Below, piece by piece: positions 1-10,056 of a stretch of 64,000 nucleotides of DNA. Source of the stretch: Enterobacter sp. ENT03 (GTDB lineage Bacteria; Pseudomonadota; Gammaproteobacteria; Enterobacterales; Enterobacteriaceae); the NCBI RefSeq assembly GCF_019218745.1, contig NZ_JAHUXA010000019.1:1-64000 (forward strand), read 5' to 3'. A program made the translations under genes and the position numbers. Numbering within the stretch: the first letter of the stretch is position 1; every line of letters starts with the position of its first letter. The notes below the pieces were generated by a model. The model had not been told where the DNA came from. It ran no database searches and worked only from the letters and a program-made list of their open reading frames with translations.

Positions 1-2
1 CG

Positions 3-101
3 ATACTCAGGCACGAACCGGGAAAGGTAAGACGGATGAGTATAGTTAATGCGCTGAAAGTGCTGGGAAAAGAGTACAGTAATCTGGTCCTGAATAAATG
101 A
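3..101 (+). CDS. possible 3' end of an unidentified gene
   Basis: An open frame runs in from the left edge and ends at a TGA at 99-101, giving at least 32 residues with the C-terminus EYSNLVLNK. An internal ATG at 36 would give a 21-residue peptide. I do not recognise the sequence, and too little of it is inside the window to prove coding. It would converge with bcsZ, and its stop lies inside a perfect hairpin. In E. coli the region left of this locus carries other cellulose genes, but this tail does not match the BcsG C-terminus I remember. Confidence 0.25.
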   Translation: MLRHEPGKVRRMSIVNALKVLGKEYSNLVLNK

Positions 102-112
102 CCAGATTACTG
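77..112. terminator. 13-bp perfect hairpin between convergent genes
   Basis: The arms at 77-89 and 100-112 are perfect reverse complements around a 10-base loop. No T-run follows on either strand, so this may be a Rho-dependent end or an mRNA-protecting hairpin, not a classical intrinsic terminator. It lies between a possible rightward gene end and the 3' end of the leftward bcs operon. Confidence 0.4.
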
Positions 113-117
113 GGGAT

Positions 118-152
118 CCCTCAGCCCCCTGGGAGAGGGTTAGGGTGAGGGA
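118..152. repeat. G-rich enterobacterial intergenic repeat motif
   Basis: The stretch contains GAGAGGGTTAGGGTGAGGG, a motif I recall as recurring between genes in many Enterobacteriaceae, usually near gene ends. There is a single copy here, just downstream of bcsZ. Its function is unknown. Confidence 0.3.
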
Positions 153-157
153 AGAAA

Positions 158-1165
158 TCAACCCTGCTCCGCCAGCCATACCAGCATTTTCAGACTCGCC
201 GAATAATAATCTTCCTGCGCATCAATCTGCGGCTCGCCGTGCTTCACGCCAAGCGCTAAATCCCGTACCGCCAGCAATCCACCGCTCATATTATAGGGCG
301 CGGTTTCATTGGTCGTGACATTCACCCACGCCGGATTTTTATCGCGGCTGAACTGCCCGAACCAGTTGCGCCATGGCGCCAGCAGTGGGCTTTGCGGATT
401 TTGCCAGGCCACGTACAGCGGAATGCGGATCGCATCGTAGCTCATGCGCGGCGGCCATTCGCTGGCGGGCTGCATTTTGCCATCGGCCTGCAACGCCACC
501 CAGTCAGTGGGCAGCTTCGACTCGCCCCAGCCCATTTTGCCGGTCAGCGTGTTCGCATCACGCATCAAATCACGCCAGACCACAAGGTGGCTGCGATCGG
601 CAAACGCCTGCCAGGCCGGGAAAATAAAATAGGCCGGATTGAGGTTCACGTAGCTGTTACGGTTAAAGCCTTGCGCGCCCGGCAACATCACGCGGTAGCC
701 CGCGAAGTTAATCACCGTATGGGCAACCAGCGCTTTAGTGATCGCGTCCGACGCGGCGCTGTAACGCGCATCGTGCCAGCGCGCGTCGGCCTTGAGCAGC
801 GCCCAGGCGATCAGCGCATCGCCGTCGGAGGCGTTGTTCTTATCCGCAATCGGATCCGGCTCTACCGGGTTATAGCGCCAGTAGAAAAGGCCGGTTTGCT
901 TGTCCTTCAGCGTTTTATCGGTCCAGCCCCAGATCTTGTCGAAGCTGGCGCGGTCATTACTGGCGACCGCCATCAGCATCGCGTAACCCTGGCCTTCGGT
1001 ATGGGAAACGTTGTTATTGCCGGTATCGACAATGCGTCCATCCGGCATTAAAAACCGGGCTTTATAACTGTCCCAGGCAGGGCCTGCCTGAGCGCAGACG
1101 GTAAATAACAGACTCACCGTCATGACTATCGCGGTAGATACGCGCTTGACCATAATTCGACTCAT
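158..1165 (-). CDS. bcsZ: periplasmic endo-1,4-beta-glucanase BcsZ (GH8)
   Basis: This is the glycoside hydrolase family 8 endoglucanase of the cellulose operon. It trims nascent cellulose in the periplasm and affects fibre crystallinity. A signal peptide covers about residues 1-27 and ends in the Ala-Gln-Ala type site. The predicted acid residue is Glu57 in SHTEGQGYAML, equivalent to Glu55 of E. coli BcsZ, and the later SYDAIR motif carries the partner Asp. The protein is 335 residues, slightly shorter than the E. coli enzyme. Its ATG overlaps the bcsD stop by four bases (ATGA), so it is translationally coupled. It is last in the operon, whereas in E. coli it lies between bcsB and bcsC. Assignment is firm. 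Confidence 0.95.
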   Translation of the reverse strand: MSRIMVKRVSTAIVMTVSLLFTVCAQAGPAWDSYKARFLMPDGRIVDTGNNNVSHTEGQGYAMLMAVASNDRASFDKIWGWTDKTLKDKQTGLFYWRYNPVEPDPIADKNNASDGDALIAWALLKADARWHDARYSAASDAITKALVAHTVINFAGYRVMLPGAQGFNRNSYVNLNPAYFIFPAWQAFADRSHLVVWRDLMRDANTLTGKMGWGESKLPTDWVALQADGKMQPASEWPPRMSYDAIRIPLYVAWQNPQSPLLAPWRNWFGQFSRDKNPAWVNVTTNETAPYNMSGGLLAVRDLALGVKHGEPQIDAQEDYYSASLKMLVWLAEQG

Positions 1166-1641
1166 TGTGGGTTGTGATAACGGAACAGAACGTCTGACAG
1201 CGAGTTCAGCCGTTCGCGTTGCAACGCAACATGCGCCTCGCCGCCCTGGCCCTGTAACCAGCCGGCGTAAAGACCTTCAAGTATTGCACAAAAAGCATGG
1301 CACCAGCGCGTTTGCTGCTCCTCGTGGCGGGAGATCGGCATTGCCTGATGGCGCAACGTCATTCCGGTGTCGCTGGCATCAATGTCAATAAATCCCCAGC
1401 CAAAGTGGCGCAGTTGCGCATTGATATTCGCCTCCAGCTCGCCCACGGTTTCAGCGGGCGGCAGCGGGAACTGTGCGGCCAGGGTTTCCCCCATCTGACG
1501 CAGGAACGGCTGGCTTTCCACCTGCCCGACATTACGCACCATGCCGTCGATCATAATGGTCAGCAGATCAAACCAGCCCGGTGGCGTTTGTTGTTGCTGG
1601 AACCAGCCGATCAGCGGCGCGTGTTGACTGTTCACTGTCAT
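1162..1641 (-). CDS. bcsD: cellulose synthase subunit D
   Basis: The 159-residue protein fits the BcsD (AxCeSD) family in length and position. In Komagataeibacter this subunit forms a periplasmic octameric ring through which glucan chains pass, helping align and crystallise the ribbon. There is no signal peptide, as usual for the family. The gene sits between bcsC (2-base gap) and bcsZ (4-base overlap). Its presence marks a type I cellulose operon; E. coli K-12 has no bcsD. The call rests on order, size and remembered family features more than on a catalytic motif. Confidence 0.85.
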   Translation of the reverse strand: MTVNSQHAPLIGWFQQQQTPPGWFDLLTIMIDGMVRNVGQVESQPFLRQMGETLAAQFPLPPAETVGELEANINAQLRHFGWGFIDIDASDTGMTLRHQAMPISRHEEQQTRWCHAFCAILEGLYAGWLQGQGGEAHVALQRERLNSLSDVLFRYHNPQ

Positions 1642-1643
1642 GG

Positions 1644-4600
1644 TTACTTGTCTCCCAACAAATAGCGGAAATAGAGTCCGGCGGTGCTTTCGTTATAGTT
1701 GCCGAAGGTGTCATAGCCGACTTTCCCGCCGACGGTCATATTCTTGTTGACGTTGTAGTCCACGCCCGCGCGCATGGTGTAGCCGATACCACTCTCCGAT
1801 CCGCCGTTGTAGCGATAGTCGCGGGCAAAGCCCAGGTCATACAGATCTTTCATCAGATCCTGCTTCGCGGCGTCGGTCGGGAAGTAGTCGCTGCTGTCCT
1901 GGGTATAGGACTGATAGCCCACCGAGCCGCCGAGACTTAACTTCCAGTTGTCGATTTTCTGCGTCAAATCAACCGGTAAAGAGACGCTGACGTAGTTCTG
2001 CGGGCTGAAATAACCGCCCTGGCCGTAGGTGTAGTAACTGAGGTTTTTCGAGAAATCCATCCAGCTGACGTTAAGCCCGGTCTGCAACTGGCGGAAATCG
2101 TCGTGGAACGGACGCAGGTAGACCCCGGCGCTGGCGTTCATGCTGGTGTTGCTGGCCACGTTTTCACCAAGATAGCTGTAACCGCCGCCACCCACATAGA
2201 AGCCCGCATCGCCGTCGTCATAACCGATCTGCACGTTGCCGCCGTTTTTCGTCACCCGGCCCCAGGTCTTACCCGAGTATGTGTCTTTCATGCCGACATA
2301 GGAGAGCAGACTGTCGGTCACCGCGCGGCGCTCACCTTTGATGATCAGCGACAGGTAGTCGGTCAGCTTCGGTGACCACTGCACGCCGCCCACCAGCGTA
2401 CTGAGATCCTGGCCCAGCGGCGTGGTGCCAATATCGAGCTTGTAACTTTCGCCGCTCAGCGCCATCGCCAGCTCAACGCCACTGGCTTTCTGCGAATCGG
2501 TGGACGAGGCGATCGGATTATCCAGGCTGGATTTGAAGTTCGACGCGCTAAGTTCCTTCAGGCGACCGGTTCTGTACAGCTGGCTTAAATTCGCAAGACC
2601 CGTAGTGGTCAGCGGCGTCAGGTTTTGCGCATCATACTCCTGCAAATCATCAAAAGCGGCTGCCGTTGGATCGACAGAATTCTGCGCATTCTCAATCGAT
2701 GACGCGATATTGCTGATGGCGTTATCAATCGGATTGGTGCCATAACGCCGCCAGGTATCCCCCGACGCGCTGCCCGCACTGAGCGTGATCGGCGTGGCGG
2801 TGAATTCAAAGCGGGATTCGCCAAACGGCGAACTGGACCAGGTTAACGGCGCTTTGACTTCGGTCAGTTTGCTGGTGCCGGATTCCCCGTCGCGCCCGCG
2901 CACTTCCACGCCGCCCTGCATCCACATGCCGGTTTTCTGCTCCATGCTTTGCATCATGTCGTCCACCTGACGCAGCGTGCGCGCCTGAGCGGTTTCCAGC
3001 GGCAGATCGGTGCGGGTGGTGCCCGGCAGCGTGCTGCCCGGTTCACGAGCCACCTGCGCCACCTGCCACGGCAGCGTCTGACCGTAGATCGACGCCGAGG
3101 CGGTTTGCCCCGCCGTCGTGCTGGTGCGCACAAACGGATTATCCGCCACCAGCACGCCGCCGATGGTTGGCGTCGCAGCGCCGTTCGTGCTATCCAGCCC
3201 CACCAGTTTGCCGCGCGCGCTGCGCAGATAGGTCATGGCCTGCTGGTGGTTGCCCTTCGCCTCTTCCAGACGCGCCAGCAGCAACAGGCGATCGGCAGAG
3301 TTATCCGCGCGCAGGCCGCGCGCCAGTGTGTCGGCTTTCTCGACGTTATCTTCCGCCAGCGCCACATCAATCGCGCCGACGCGCGCATCCTGGCTGTCGG
3401 TATCGCGGGTCATCAGGTAGTCATAGACCACCCCGGCCTCTTTGTTCATTTTGCCGGTCTGATAGAGGCGGCCCATGGCGAACATCAGATCGGTATTTTG
3501 CGGATCGCTTTGCAGGGCGCGCATCAGCTTGTCATAGGCAGCCGCATAGTTGCCCTGCTCACGCAGCGCATCGGCTTCATTGATCACAACACCGGTCTGT
3601 AAGCCCGCCAGCTGCGTCGGCGTGCTGCGCGCCTGAATTTCAGGCCGCGCGAGGAAGCTCTGGGCTTCGCTGTTCAGGCCAGCGTTGTTGAGCACGGTGA
3701 TCTGATCGGCATAATCCCCGGCGTTGCCCTGCACGCCTGCGCGCATGTTTTGCCGCACCAGCGCCACTGCGCCAGTGACATCGCCGCTTTGCGCCAGAAG
3801 ACGCGCAAGTTTACCGGCGTCTGCCGGGCTTTCAGGCGGCGTGGCGGTCAGGGTTTTTAGCGTGTTGGCCGCAGCATTGGTATTGCCCTGCGCCAGATAG
3901 CGCTCGGCGGTCGCCAGTTGCAGGTTGTAGTTCACCCGCTTCGCCAGATCGCGCATCTGCCCGTTCTGATTCGCCGGGGAAATCCGCGACAGCAGCGTTT
4001 GCGACTGCTGCCAGGCGCCGTTTTCACTGGCAAACAGCGCCGCCGCGTACAGTGAGCTGGCACCTGCGCCCGGACGCGATGCTGGCGCGATCACATTGCT
4101 GGCTTCGCTGTCGTTGCCATTTTTTTGCAGCAGACGCGCTAAATCGAGGCGCAGCCAGGGATCGTCCGGCAGACGGGACACGCCCTGTTGCAGCACCGCA
4201 ATCGCCTGTCCGGTATTACCGCTGGCGGCGAACTGTTGTGCCTGACGACGGATCGGATCGCCCGGCAGACCGGTGACGACGCGCGGTTGCAGCTTCGCCT
4301 GTAATCCGGCGGGCAGCGTGCGTAATACGGTTTGCGCTTCCTCGGCTTTGTTCTGATCGCGCAGCACATAGTAGAGGTTTTCCCGCGCAGCGGCGTTTTG
4401 CGGCTGGTCGTTCAGCACGTCGCGCAGCGTCTGCTCCGCCTGCGGATAATCTTTGTTGTGCCGCAGCACATCGGCGCGGAACAGCTTCGCCGCCGTGCCG
4501 CGTTCGCCGCTTTGTTGCGCCAGCGGCGCGGATAACGCCAGCGCCTGGCTGACATTCCCCTCTTTCAGCGCCTGTTGCGCCTGGGCCAGTTGACCATAGA

Positions 4601-5639
4601 ACGCCGCGTCTTCCGCCTGCACTTTACGTTCAGCGGACGCCTCGCCGCCCTGACTGGCCGCACGGTTCAGGTATTGCGCCGCGGCCTGGTAGTCGCCGGA
4701 ACGCTGGGCGATGTAACCCAGCCCGGCCAGCGCATCCGCGTCTTCCGGGTTGGTTTGCAGCACCTGTTCGAACTGGCGACGGGCATCGCGGGTGTTGCCG
4801 CTGTTCAGCGCGGTAAAACCTTCGCCTTTCGCCGCACCGCCGATGTTTTTGCGGTAATACGCCTGCACGTCGCTGTCCTTCGGATGGCGTTGCAGGTAGT
4901 TATCGTAAAATTGCTCGTCACCTGATTGCGGCCCCAGCCACAGCAGCGCCTGGCGCAGGCCCGCGTCGGCTTCTTTGTTGCCGCTCGCCATCTGTTCAAG
5001 CTGCATGATGCCGTCGCGGCGCGTCTCTTCCCGCCACGTCAGCATTTTGCCAAGCGCCACGCGGGCGGCGTTATCCTGCGGATTTTGCGCCACGAAACGC
5101 TGGATCTCACTGAGCGCCTGCGGGTACATGGCTTTATCGCTCGCCATGGTCAGGTAATATTCCGGGGCGAGGCTCGGCGGCGGGGAATCACCGTTAAACA
5201 TGCTGCGCCAGGTGGCGAGCGCGGCGGGAATGTTGCCGCTGCGCGCCTGCTGACGGGCCAGCGTCAGTTGTCCCTGCGGCACCTGCGCCAGCTGTTTGGC
5301 GTTATCCAGCGCCTGGAGTCCACCGTCGCCTGGCGAGACGGCTGCCAGCCGGGCGCGCCACTGCGCAGCGGCTTTCAGATCGCCACTCTGCTGCGCCCAT
5401 AGCGCCATCAGGTACAGCGCCTGGGTGTTGTTGGCATCCACCATCAGCACTTTTTTCAGCGATTCGTTCGCCAGATCGTCATGGGATTTTTCATGCCAGT
5501 AATTGGCCTGGTCGAACAACGCTTTCAGCACCGCATCGTTTGGCGCGGCCTGCGCTATCCCTGCCGTTCCCAGCGCCAGCACGCCTGACATATACAGGGT
5601 GGATAACGCGCGGGCCGTTTTTATCGTCATTATTTTCAC
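1644..5639 (-). CDS. bcsC: cellulose export outer-membrane protein BcsC (TPR and beta-barrel)
   Basis: The 1331-residue protein is the export subunit. After a signal peptide ending near residue 32 (GIAQAAP), a long series of tetratricopeptide repeats occupies most of the periplasmic part. The last roughly 350 residues are a BcsC-type beta-barrel that forms the outer-membrane pore. It is longer than E. coli BcsC (about 1157 residues) and closer to Komagataeibacter forms, as expected with bcsD. Its start overlaps the end of bcsB by four bases, so bcsA-B-C-D-Z read as one coupled unit. Confidence 0.95.
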   Translation of the reverse strand: MKIMTIKTARALSTLYMSGVLALGTAGIAQAAPNDAVLKALFDQANYWHEKSHDDLANESLKKVLMVDANNTQALYLMALWAQQSGDLKAAAQWRARLAAVSPGDGGLQALDNAKQLAQVPQGQLTLARQQARSGNIPAALATWRSMFNGDSPPPSLAPEYYLTMASDKAMYPQALSEIQRFVAQNPQDNAARVALGKMLTWREETRRDGIMQLEQMASGNKEADAGLRQALLWLGPQSGDEQFYDNYLQRHPKDSDVQAYYRKNIGGAAKGEGFTALNSGNTRDARRQFEQVLQTNPEDADALAGLGYIAQRSGDYQAAAQYLNRAASQGGEASAERKVQAEDAAFYGQLAQAQQALKEGNVSQALALSAPLAQQSGERGTAAKLFRADVLRHNKDYPQAEQTLRDVLNDQPQNAAARENLYYVLRDQNKAEEAQTVLRTLPAGLQAKLQPRVVTGLPGDPIRRQAQQFAASGNTGQAIAVLQQGVSRLPDDPWLRLDLARLLQKNGNDSEASNVIAPASRPGAGASSLYAAALFASENGAWQQSQTLLSRISPANQNGQMRDLAKRVNYNLQLATAERYLAQGNTNAAANTLKTLTATPPESPADAGKLARLLAQSGDVTGAVALVRQNMRAGVQGNAGDYADQITVLNNAGLNSEAQSFLARPEIQARSTPTQLAGLQTGVVINEADALREQGNYAAAYDKLMRALQSDPQNTDLMFAMGRLYQTGKMNKEAGVVYDYLMTRDTDSQDARVGAIDVALAEDNVEKADTLARGLRADNSADRLLLLARLEEAKGNHQQAMTYLRSARGKLVGLDSTNGAATPTIGGVLVADNPFVRTSTTAGQTASASIYGQTLPWQVAQVAREPGSTLPGTTRTDLPLETAQARTLRQVDDMMQSMEQKTGMWMQGGVEVRGRDGESGTSKLTEVKAPLTWSSSPFGESRFEFTATPITLSAGSASGDTWRRYGTNPIDNAISNIASSIENAQNSVDPTAAAFDDLQEYDAQNLTPLTTTGLANLSQLYRTGRLKELSASNFKSSLDNPIASSTDSQKASGVELAMALSGESYKLDIGTTPLGQDLSTLVGGVQWSPKLTDYLSLIIKGERRAVTDSLLSYVGMKDTYSGKTWGRVTKNGGNVQIGYDDGDAGFYVGGGGYSYLGENVASNTSMNASAGVYLRPFHDDFRQLQTGLNVSWMDFSKNLSYYTYGQGGYFSPQNYVSVSLPVDLTQKIDNWKLSLGGSVGYQSYTQDSSDYFPTDAAKQDLMKDLYDLGFARDYRYNGGSESGIGYTMRAGVDYNVNKNMTVGGKVGYDTFGNYNESTAGLYFRYLLGDK

Positions 5640-7930
5640 TCGTTGTCCCCAGGGTTCAGGCGTTTATGCGCACGTCTTTTCAGCAGCGCATACAGCGCCA
5701 GACCCATCACTATGCTAAAGCACAGCCCGAGCACGGCCAGCAGGCCGGAGTGCTGATTGGCGTACCAGATCACCAGCAGGTGCGGCGGCATTTCGCCCCG
5801 CGGATACTGCGGCCCGACGCGGAAACTGCGCACGCCGTTTTCATTGGTAATGATCGCGGCATCGCCACGGATCCCGGCGTTGATACGCGCAGAAGCCAGG
5901 TCGCCATGCAGACGGGCCAGTTGATCGTCATTGCTGCCGAGCGCCGTCACCACGGTGCGTTCGCTGTTCCACGGCGAGCGGAAGCTGATAAACCCACGCC
6001 AGGATTCGTTTGAAGAGAAGTAACGATCGGCTTCTACGCCCTCGGCGTTCCAGTCTCCCGCCATCCAGCGTTGAACGTTTTCCCACTGCGTTGGTTCGCG
6101 GACGCTGAGCAGATTGTCATGGGCGACAAAGGGCGAGGACCTGAGCAGTTCGCCGTTAAATTCATGCTGATTCAGACCGGTCACCGCCAGCACGTCGCGA
6201 TCGCGCAGCAGTTGCAGATTGGTGCCCGCCGTCGGAATTCCCAGCACCACGCGGTTCTGACTGAGGGCAGTGCCAGTGGCATTACCGGAACGCGCCGCCA
6301 TATCCAGCAGCGTCGCCACCTGGGTTTCGGTCGGTTTTTCCGGCAGCAGCAGCACGGTTTCGGCATAGTCGGCCAGTCGCGTGAACGGGAAGGACGCGCC
6401 GACGAAATAGGAGAGATTCGGCAGCAGCGCGAAATGACGCGTGTGGCTCAAGTCGATCCAGGAGTCGTCGTCAATGCGGCTCTTGATGTTGTTGTTGAGC
6501 AGCACGCTGCACGGCGCGGTGGCTTTCGGCACGATGTTGAAGTAGAGCGACAGCTGGTTATCGCCATAAATCATGTACGGCTCCAGCGGCATGTCGAACT
6601 GCTCCTGACGCGCATCGCCGCCAATTTTATGCCACAACGTTTCCAGCGCGCCCTGCTTGTTGACCGGCAGATTGTGCAGGAAGGTGTTGTTCATACTCAT
6701 GCTCAGCCACGAGCGATCTTCATCAATCCAGCTTTCCGACGGGAAACGGTAGCCAATGCGCAGCGGAATGGTTTCGCCATCCCACAGGAACAGATCGGGT
6801 GCTGCGCGGAAGGCGACACGCAGGGCGTCATGCCAGATGCCGTTTACGGTCAGGCTCTGATCTTTACGGATCAGTTCTGACAGCTTCACCGGACGATCGG
6901 TGGGGATCCAGCGCGGCGCGTCATAAGGTTTACTGGGCGGGATCGTCTGGGCCGCCACCGGCAGACTGGCGGTTTGCAGATCAAAGTTGCCGCGCGTCAG
7001 ACGCCAGGCCGCCGCACGCAGCGCGCTGTCGTCTTTCCCCACGATCAGCAGCAGCTTGTAGGTGGGGTTCGCCGGATTGTCGATAATACTCAGCATCGGC
7101 TGCGCGGTCTGCGGCAGGGTGACGCCGCCGATCTGCTCGCCCGGATGACCAATCAGAATGCCGTTCTGTTCCGGCAGACGATTGGTCAGCGCCGCAAAAG
7201 CGACGCCGCGATAATCCGCCTGAATGCCCATCCACGACGACACCAGCGCCGCGGCGCTGATAGCATCCGCCGTCAGCTTCGCCGGAAACGCAAAGGTGAT
7301 GGTGGCAGGCGTCATCTGCATGTTGTCGAAGAACGGGCGCGGAAAGTGGCTCAAATCCGAACCAATATCCAGCTGTTGCCCTTCAAGATTAAACGCGGAG
7401 TCCGGCAGGATGGTGACGCGATATTTATCGGTCAGATCGCGCTGGCACATCATGGCGTCGCCGTCGTTGATTTTAAAGCTGATGGTATTGCTGGAGACCA
7501 TCAGCGCTGCCGGAACATCCAGCTGAAAGCGGGAGACATCGGACTCCGCCGCGCCCAGCGGCACCGTGCCGAGCGGCTGGCCGTTGAGCATCAGCTGCAT
7601 GGTGGCGTTGCGGGTCGCCATCGCCGGGGACACTTTCAGATTCAGCGCCAGCTGGGCGTTGGTCATCACCTGCCCGACCGGCAGAGTGAAGTTCACCCCG
7701 CCCTGTAACTGGCCACCGCTTAGCACGATGCCCTGCGGCTGGCCCATCTGCGCCACGGAAACAGAGGTCACTACCGTCGGCACAAACACTGACGGCGCGG
7801 CGGGCGCGGTTTCCATCACCGGCGCGGGCAGATCCAGCGGCGGCAGCATATCCGGCAGCATTTCTTCTGCGCAAAGCGGCGTTATAAAGAGTGCGCTGAC
7901 GACAATCGCCAGTCGGGTTAAACGTTTCAT
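5636..7930 (-). CDS. bcsB: cyclic-di-GMP-binding cellulose synthase regulatory subunit BcsB
   Basis: BcsB is the periplasmic, membrane-anchored partner of BcsA. It guides the glucan across the periplasm and is needed for catalysis. Residues 1-21 form a signal peptide. Alternating carbohydrate-binding and flavodoxin-like domains fill the body, and one C-terminal transmembrane helix (about residues 728-752) is followed by a basic cytoplasmic tail. The length of 764 residues is normal. The gene overlaps both bcsA and bcsC by four bases. The family name mentions cyclic-di-GMP for historical reasons; the PilZ domain is in BcsA. Confidence 0.95.
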   Translation of the reverse strand: MKRLTRLAIVVSALFITPLCAEEMLPDMLPPLDLPAPVMETAPAAPSVFVPTVVTSVSVAQMGQPQGIVLSGGQLQGGVNFTLPVGQVMTNAQLALNLKVSPAMATRNATMQLMLNGQPLGTVPLGAAESDVSRFQLDVPAALMVSSNTISFKINDGDAMMCQRDLTDKYRVTILPDSAFNLEGQQLDIGSDLSHFPRPFFDNMQMTPATITFAFPAKLTADAISAAALVSSWMGIQADYRGVAFAALTNRLPEQNGILIGHPGEQIGGVTLPQTAQPMLSIIDNPANPTYKLLLIVGKDDSALRAAAWRLTRGNFDLQTASLPVAAQTIPPSKPYDAPRWIPTDRPVKLSELIRKDQSLTVNGIWHDALRVAFRAAPDLFLWDGETIPLRIGYRFPSESWIDEDRSWLSMSMNNTFLHNLPVNKQGALETLWHKIGGDARQEQFDMPLEPYMIYGDNQLSLYFNIVPKATAPCSVLLNNNIKSRIDDDSWIDLSHTRHFALLPNLSYFVGASFPFTRLADYAETVLLLPEKPTETQVATLLDMAARSGNATGTALSQNRVVLGIPTAGTNLQLLRDRDVLAVTGLNQHEFNGELLRSSPFVAHDNLLSVREPTQWENVQRWMAGDWNAEGVEADRYFSSNESWRGFISFRSPWNSERTVVTALGSNDDQLARLHGDLASARINAGIRGDAAIITNENGVRSFRVGPQYPRGEMPPHLLVIWYANQHSGLLAVLGLCFSIVMGLALYALLKRRAHKRLNPGDNE

Positions 7931-10038
7931 ACGCTGCCGTCCTCCGGTGAGGCGTTGAGAACGGCGCGCTGCCGCCGGGTTTCACGGCGCGTTTTCCACG
8001 TCAGCCAGAACAGATCGAACACACAGCGCATAATGGTCAGCATGGAGCGGAACGGGTTGTCCTGCGGCTTCGGCGGGTTGATCCACGCATCAGCGCGGGA
8101 CAGCACCACGCGCACCAGCTCGCGGCGGCGGGCGAGCGGAATGTCTTCGGCAAACATCAGACGGATGAATTCACCGTCCACGCCCATGGTTTTCACCGGA
8201 ATGCTGATCGCGCCAGACTGCAACAGCAGCTCCACTTCTTCGATTTCATCAGTCAAATGGCGCTCATCCGGGGCGACGATACGACAGCCGCCCATCGACA
8301 TATCCAGGGTTTCGCTGCGGGACGAGATCCCGCTGGCATAGTGGATCAGCACCGGGATGGTCACGTCGATACGAATGGTTTTGCGCGTCTGCCGGGTTTC
8401 CCGCGCCACGGCAATCGCCGCCAGCAGGAAGATCAGGCTGTATAGCCCCCAGAAAACGTTGAGGGCGATAACTTTGGGATCGACGCCGAAATGGTCATGC
8501 GCGAAGGCGCGGATAATCCCCCAGATCACGGCGATGCCCAGCAGGATCGCCACCACCAGATGCGGGCGCACCACCCGGAAGTCAAAGTAACCCACGTTCA
8601 GCAGCGCGCCTTTATCGGTGACGTTAAACTTGCCGCGTTTCGGGAACAGCATAGTGACCGCTGTCGGCAGCACCAGATGGAACGCCAGCACCAGGTCATA
8701 AATTTCGCCCCAGAAGCTGTAACGGTAGCGGCCATTCATGCGTGAGTTGAGATAAATCGCGAGGAACAGGTGCGGCAGCGCATAGGCAAATACCAGGCTG
8801 GCAGAGGAATAAATAATGTTGAGGTTAAACAGCAGGTACGCCAGCGGCGCGGTCAGAAACGCAATGCGCGGCAGGGCGAACTGGTAATACATCATGGCGC
8901 TGAGATAACACAGGCGTTGCTGAATGGTCAGGCCGCGTCCGAACAGCGGATTATCGATGCGGAAAATCTGCGTCATGCCGCGCGCCCAGCGGGTGCGCTG
9001 AATAACGTGCAGGACCAGACGCTCGGTCGCCAGACCTGCGGCCAGCGGAATATCCAGAAAGGCGGATTTCCAGCCCAGACGCTGCATTTTCAGCGCGGTA
9101 TGCGCATCTTCGGTGACGGTTTCCACGGCGAAGCCGCCGATTTCTTCCAGCGCACTGCGACGGATCACCGCACAGGAGCCGCAGAAAAAGGTGGCGTTCC
9201 AGTTGTCGTTACCCTGCTGGATCGGGCCGTAGAACAGCTGGCCTTCGTTAGGAATATTGCGTCCCACGGAGAGGTTACGCTCAAAGGGGTCAGGCGAGTA
9301 GAAGTAGTGCGGCGTCTGTACCAGCGCCAGCTTCGGATCGTTAAGAAAGCCGCCTACCGTGGCCTGCAGGAAAATACGCGTCGCCACGTGGTCGCAGTCA
9401 AATACGGTGATCAGCTCGCCGTGGGTCAGTTTCATGGCGTGGTTGAGGTTGCCCGCTTTGGCGTGTGAATGCTCATTACGCGTGATGTAGCCGACGCCGA
9501 CATCGGCGGCAAACACGGCAAATTCACGACGTTTGCCATCATCCAGAATATAAATTTTCATTTTATCTTTTGGATAATCGATGCACTGCGCCGCCAGTAC
9601 GGTATCACGCACCACGTCGAGGGATTCGTTATAGGTCGGGATATAAACGTCAACGGTTGGCCACAGGTTCATATCATCCGGCAGCGGCACAATTTCGCGT
9701 TTCAGCGGCCAGATGGTCTGCAAGTAGTTCAGCAGCAGCATGATCCAGATATAGACTTCCGCCAGAAATAAACCCATGCCGAGGATCGTCTCAATCTCGG
9801 AATTAAAATGCAGGGTTTGCGTCACGCGGAAATACATATAGCGGGTCGACATTAATATCGACATGACGATCATGATCACTGAAATACTGCGTTTTTTGGA
9901 AAAGCCCATCAGGAATAAAATCCCGATGCTGATCAATCCAAAAATATATTGTTTCTGGCTGTCCATGGGCGTGATGATGACCAGCACGGCAGCAGGCGCC
10001 AGTGCCAGCGCGAGCAGGTAAAACAGGAACTTTTTCAT
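7927..10038 (-). CDS. bcsA: cellulose synthase catalytic subunit BcsA (UDP-forming)
   Basis: This inner-membrane family 2 glycosyltransferase polymerises UDP-glucose into beta-1,4-glucan and secretes it. Visible motifs are DDG (166-168), DCD (214-216), the FFCGS acceptor motif (284-288), TED (309-311) and QRTRW (347-351). Hydrophobic helices surround the catalytic domain. The C-terminal PilZ domain has the arginine-rich RETRQTRK stretch (about 546-553) and DMSMGG (579-584), the cyclic-di-GMP binding signature, so activity should depend on diguanylate cyclases. At 703 residues it lacks the longer N-terminus of E. coli BcsA. No catalytic residue is missing. It follows bcsQ by 18 bases. Confidence 0.97.
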   Translation of the reverse strand: MKKFLFYLLALALAPAAVLVIITPMDSQKQYIFGLISIGILFLMGFSKKRSISVIMIVMSILMSTRYMYFRVTQTLHFNSEIETILGMGLFLAEVYIWIMLLLNYLQTIWPLKREIVPLPDDMNLWPTVDVYIPTYNESLDVVRDTVLAAQCIDYPKDKMKIYILDDGKRREFAVFAADVGVGYITRNEHSHAKAGNLNHAMKLTHGELITVFDCDHVATRIFLQATVGGFLNDPKLALVQTPHYFYSPDPFERNLSVGRNIPNEGQLFYGPIQQGNDNWNATFFCGSCAVIRRSALEEIGGFAVETVTEDAHTALKMQRLGWKSAFLDIPLAAGLATERLVLHVIQRTRWARGMTQIFRIDNPLFGRGLTIQQRLCYLSAMMYYQFALPRIAFLTAPLAYLLFNLNIIYSSASLVFAYALPHLFLAIYLNSRMNGRYRYSFWGEIYDLVLAFHLVLPTAVTMLFPKRGKFNVTDKGALLNVGYFDFRVVRPHLVVAILLGIAVIWGIIRAFAHDHFGVDPKVIALNVFWGLYSLIFLLAAIAVARETRQTRKTIRIDVTIPVLIHYASGISSRSETLDMSMGGCRIVAPDERHLTDEIEEVELLLQSGAISIPVKTMGVDGEFIRLMFAEDIPLARRRELVRVVLSRADAWINPPKPQDNPFRSMLTIMRCVFDLFWLTWKTRRETRRQRAVLNASPEDGSV

Positions 10039-10056
10039 AAATCGCTCTGCGGAGAA

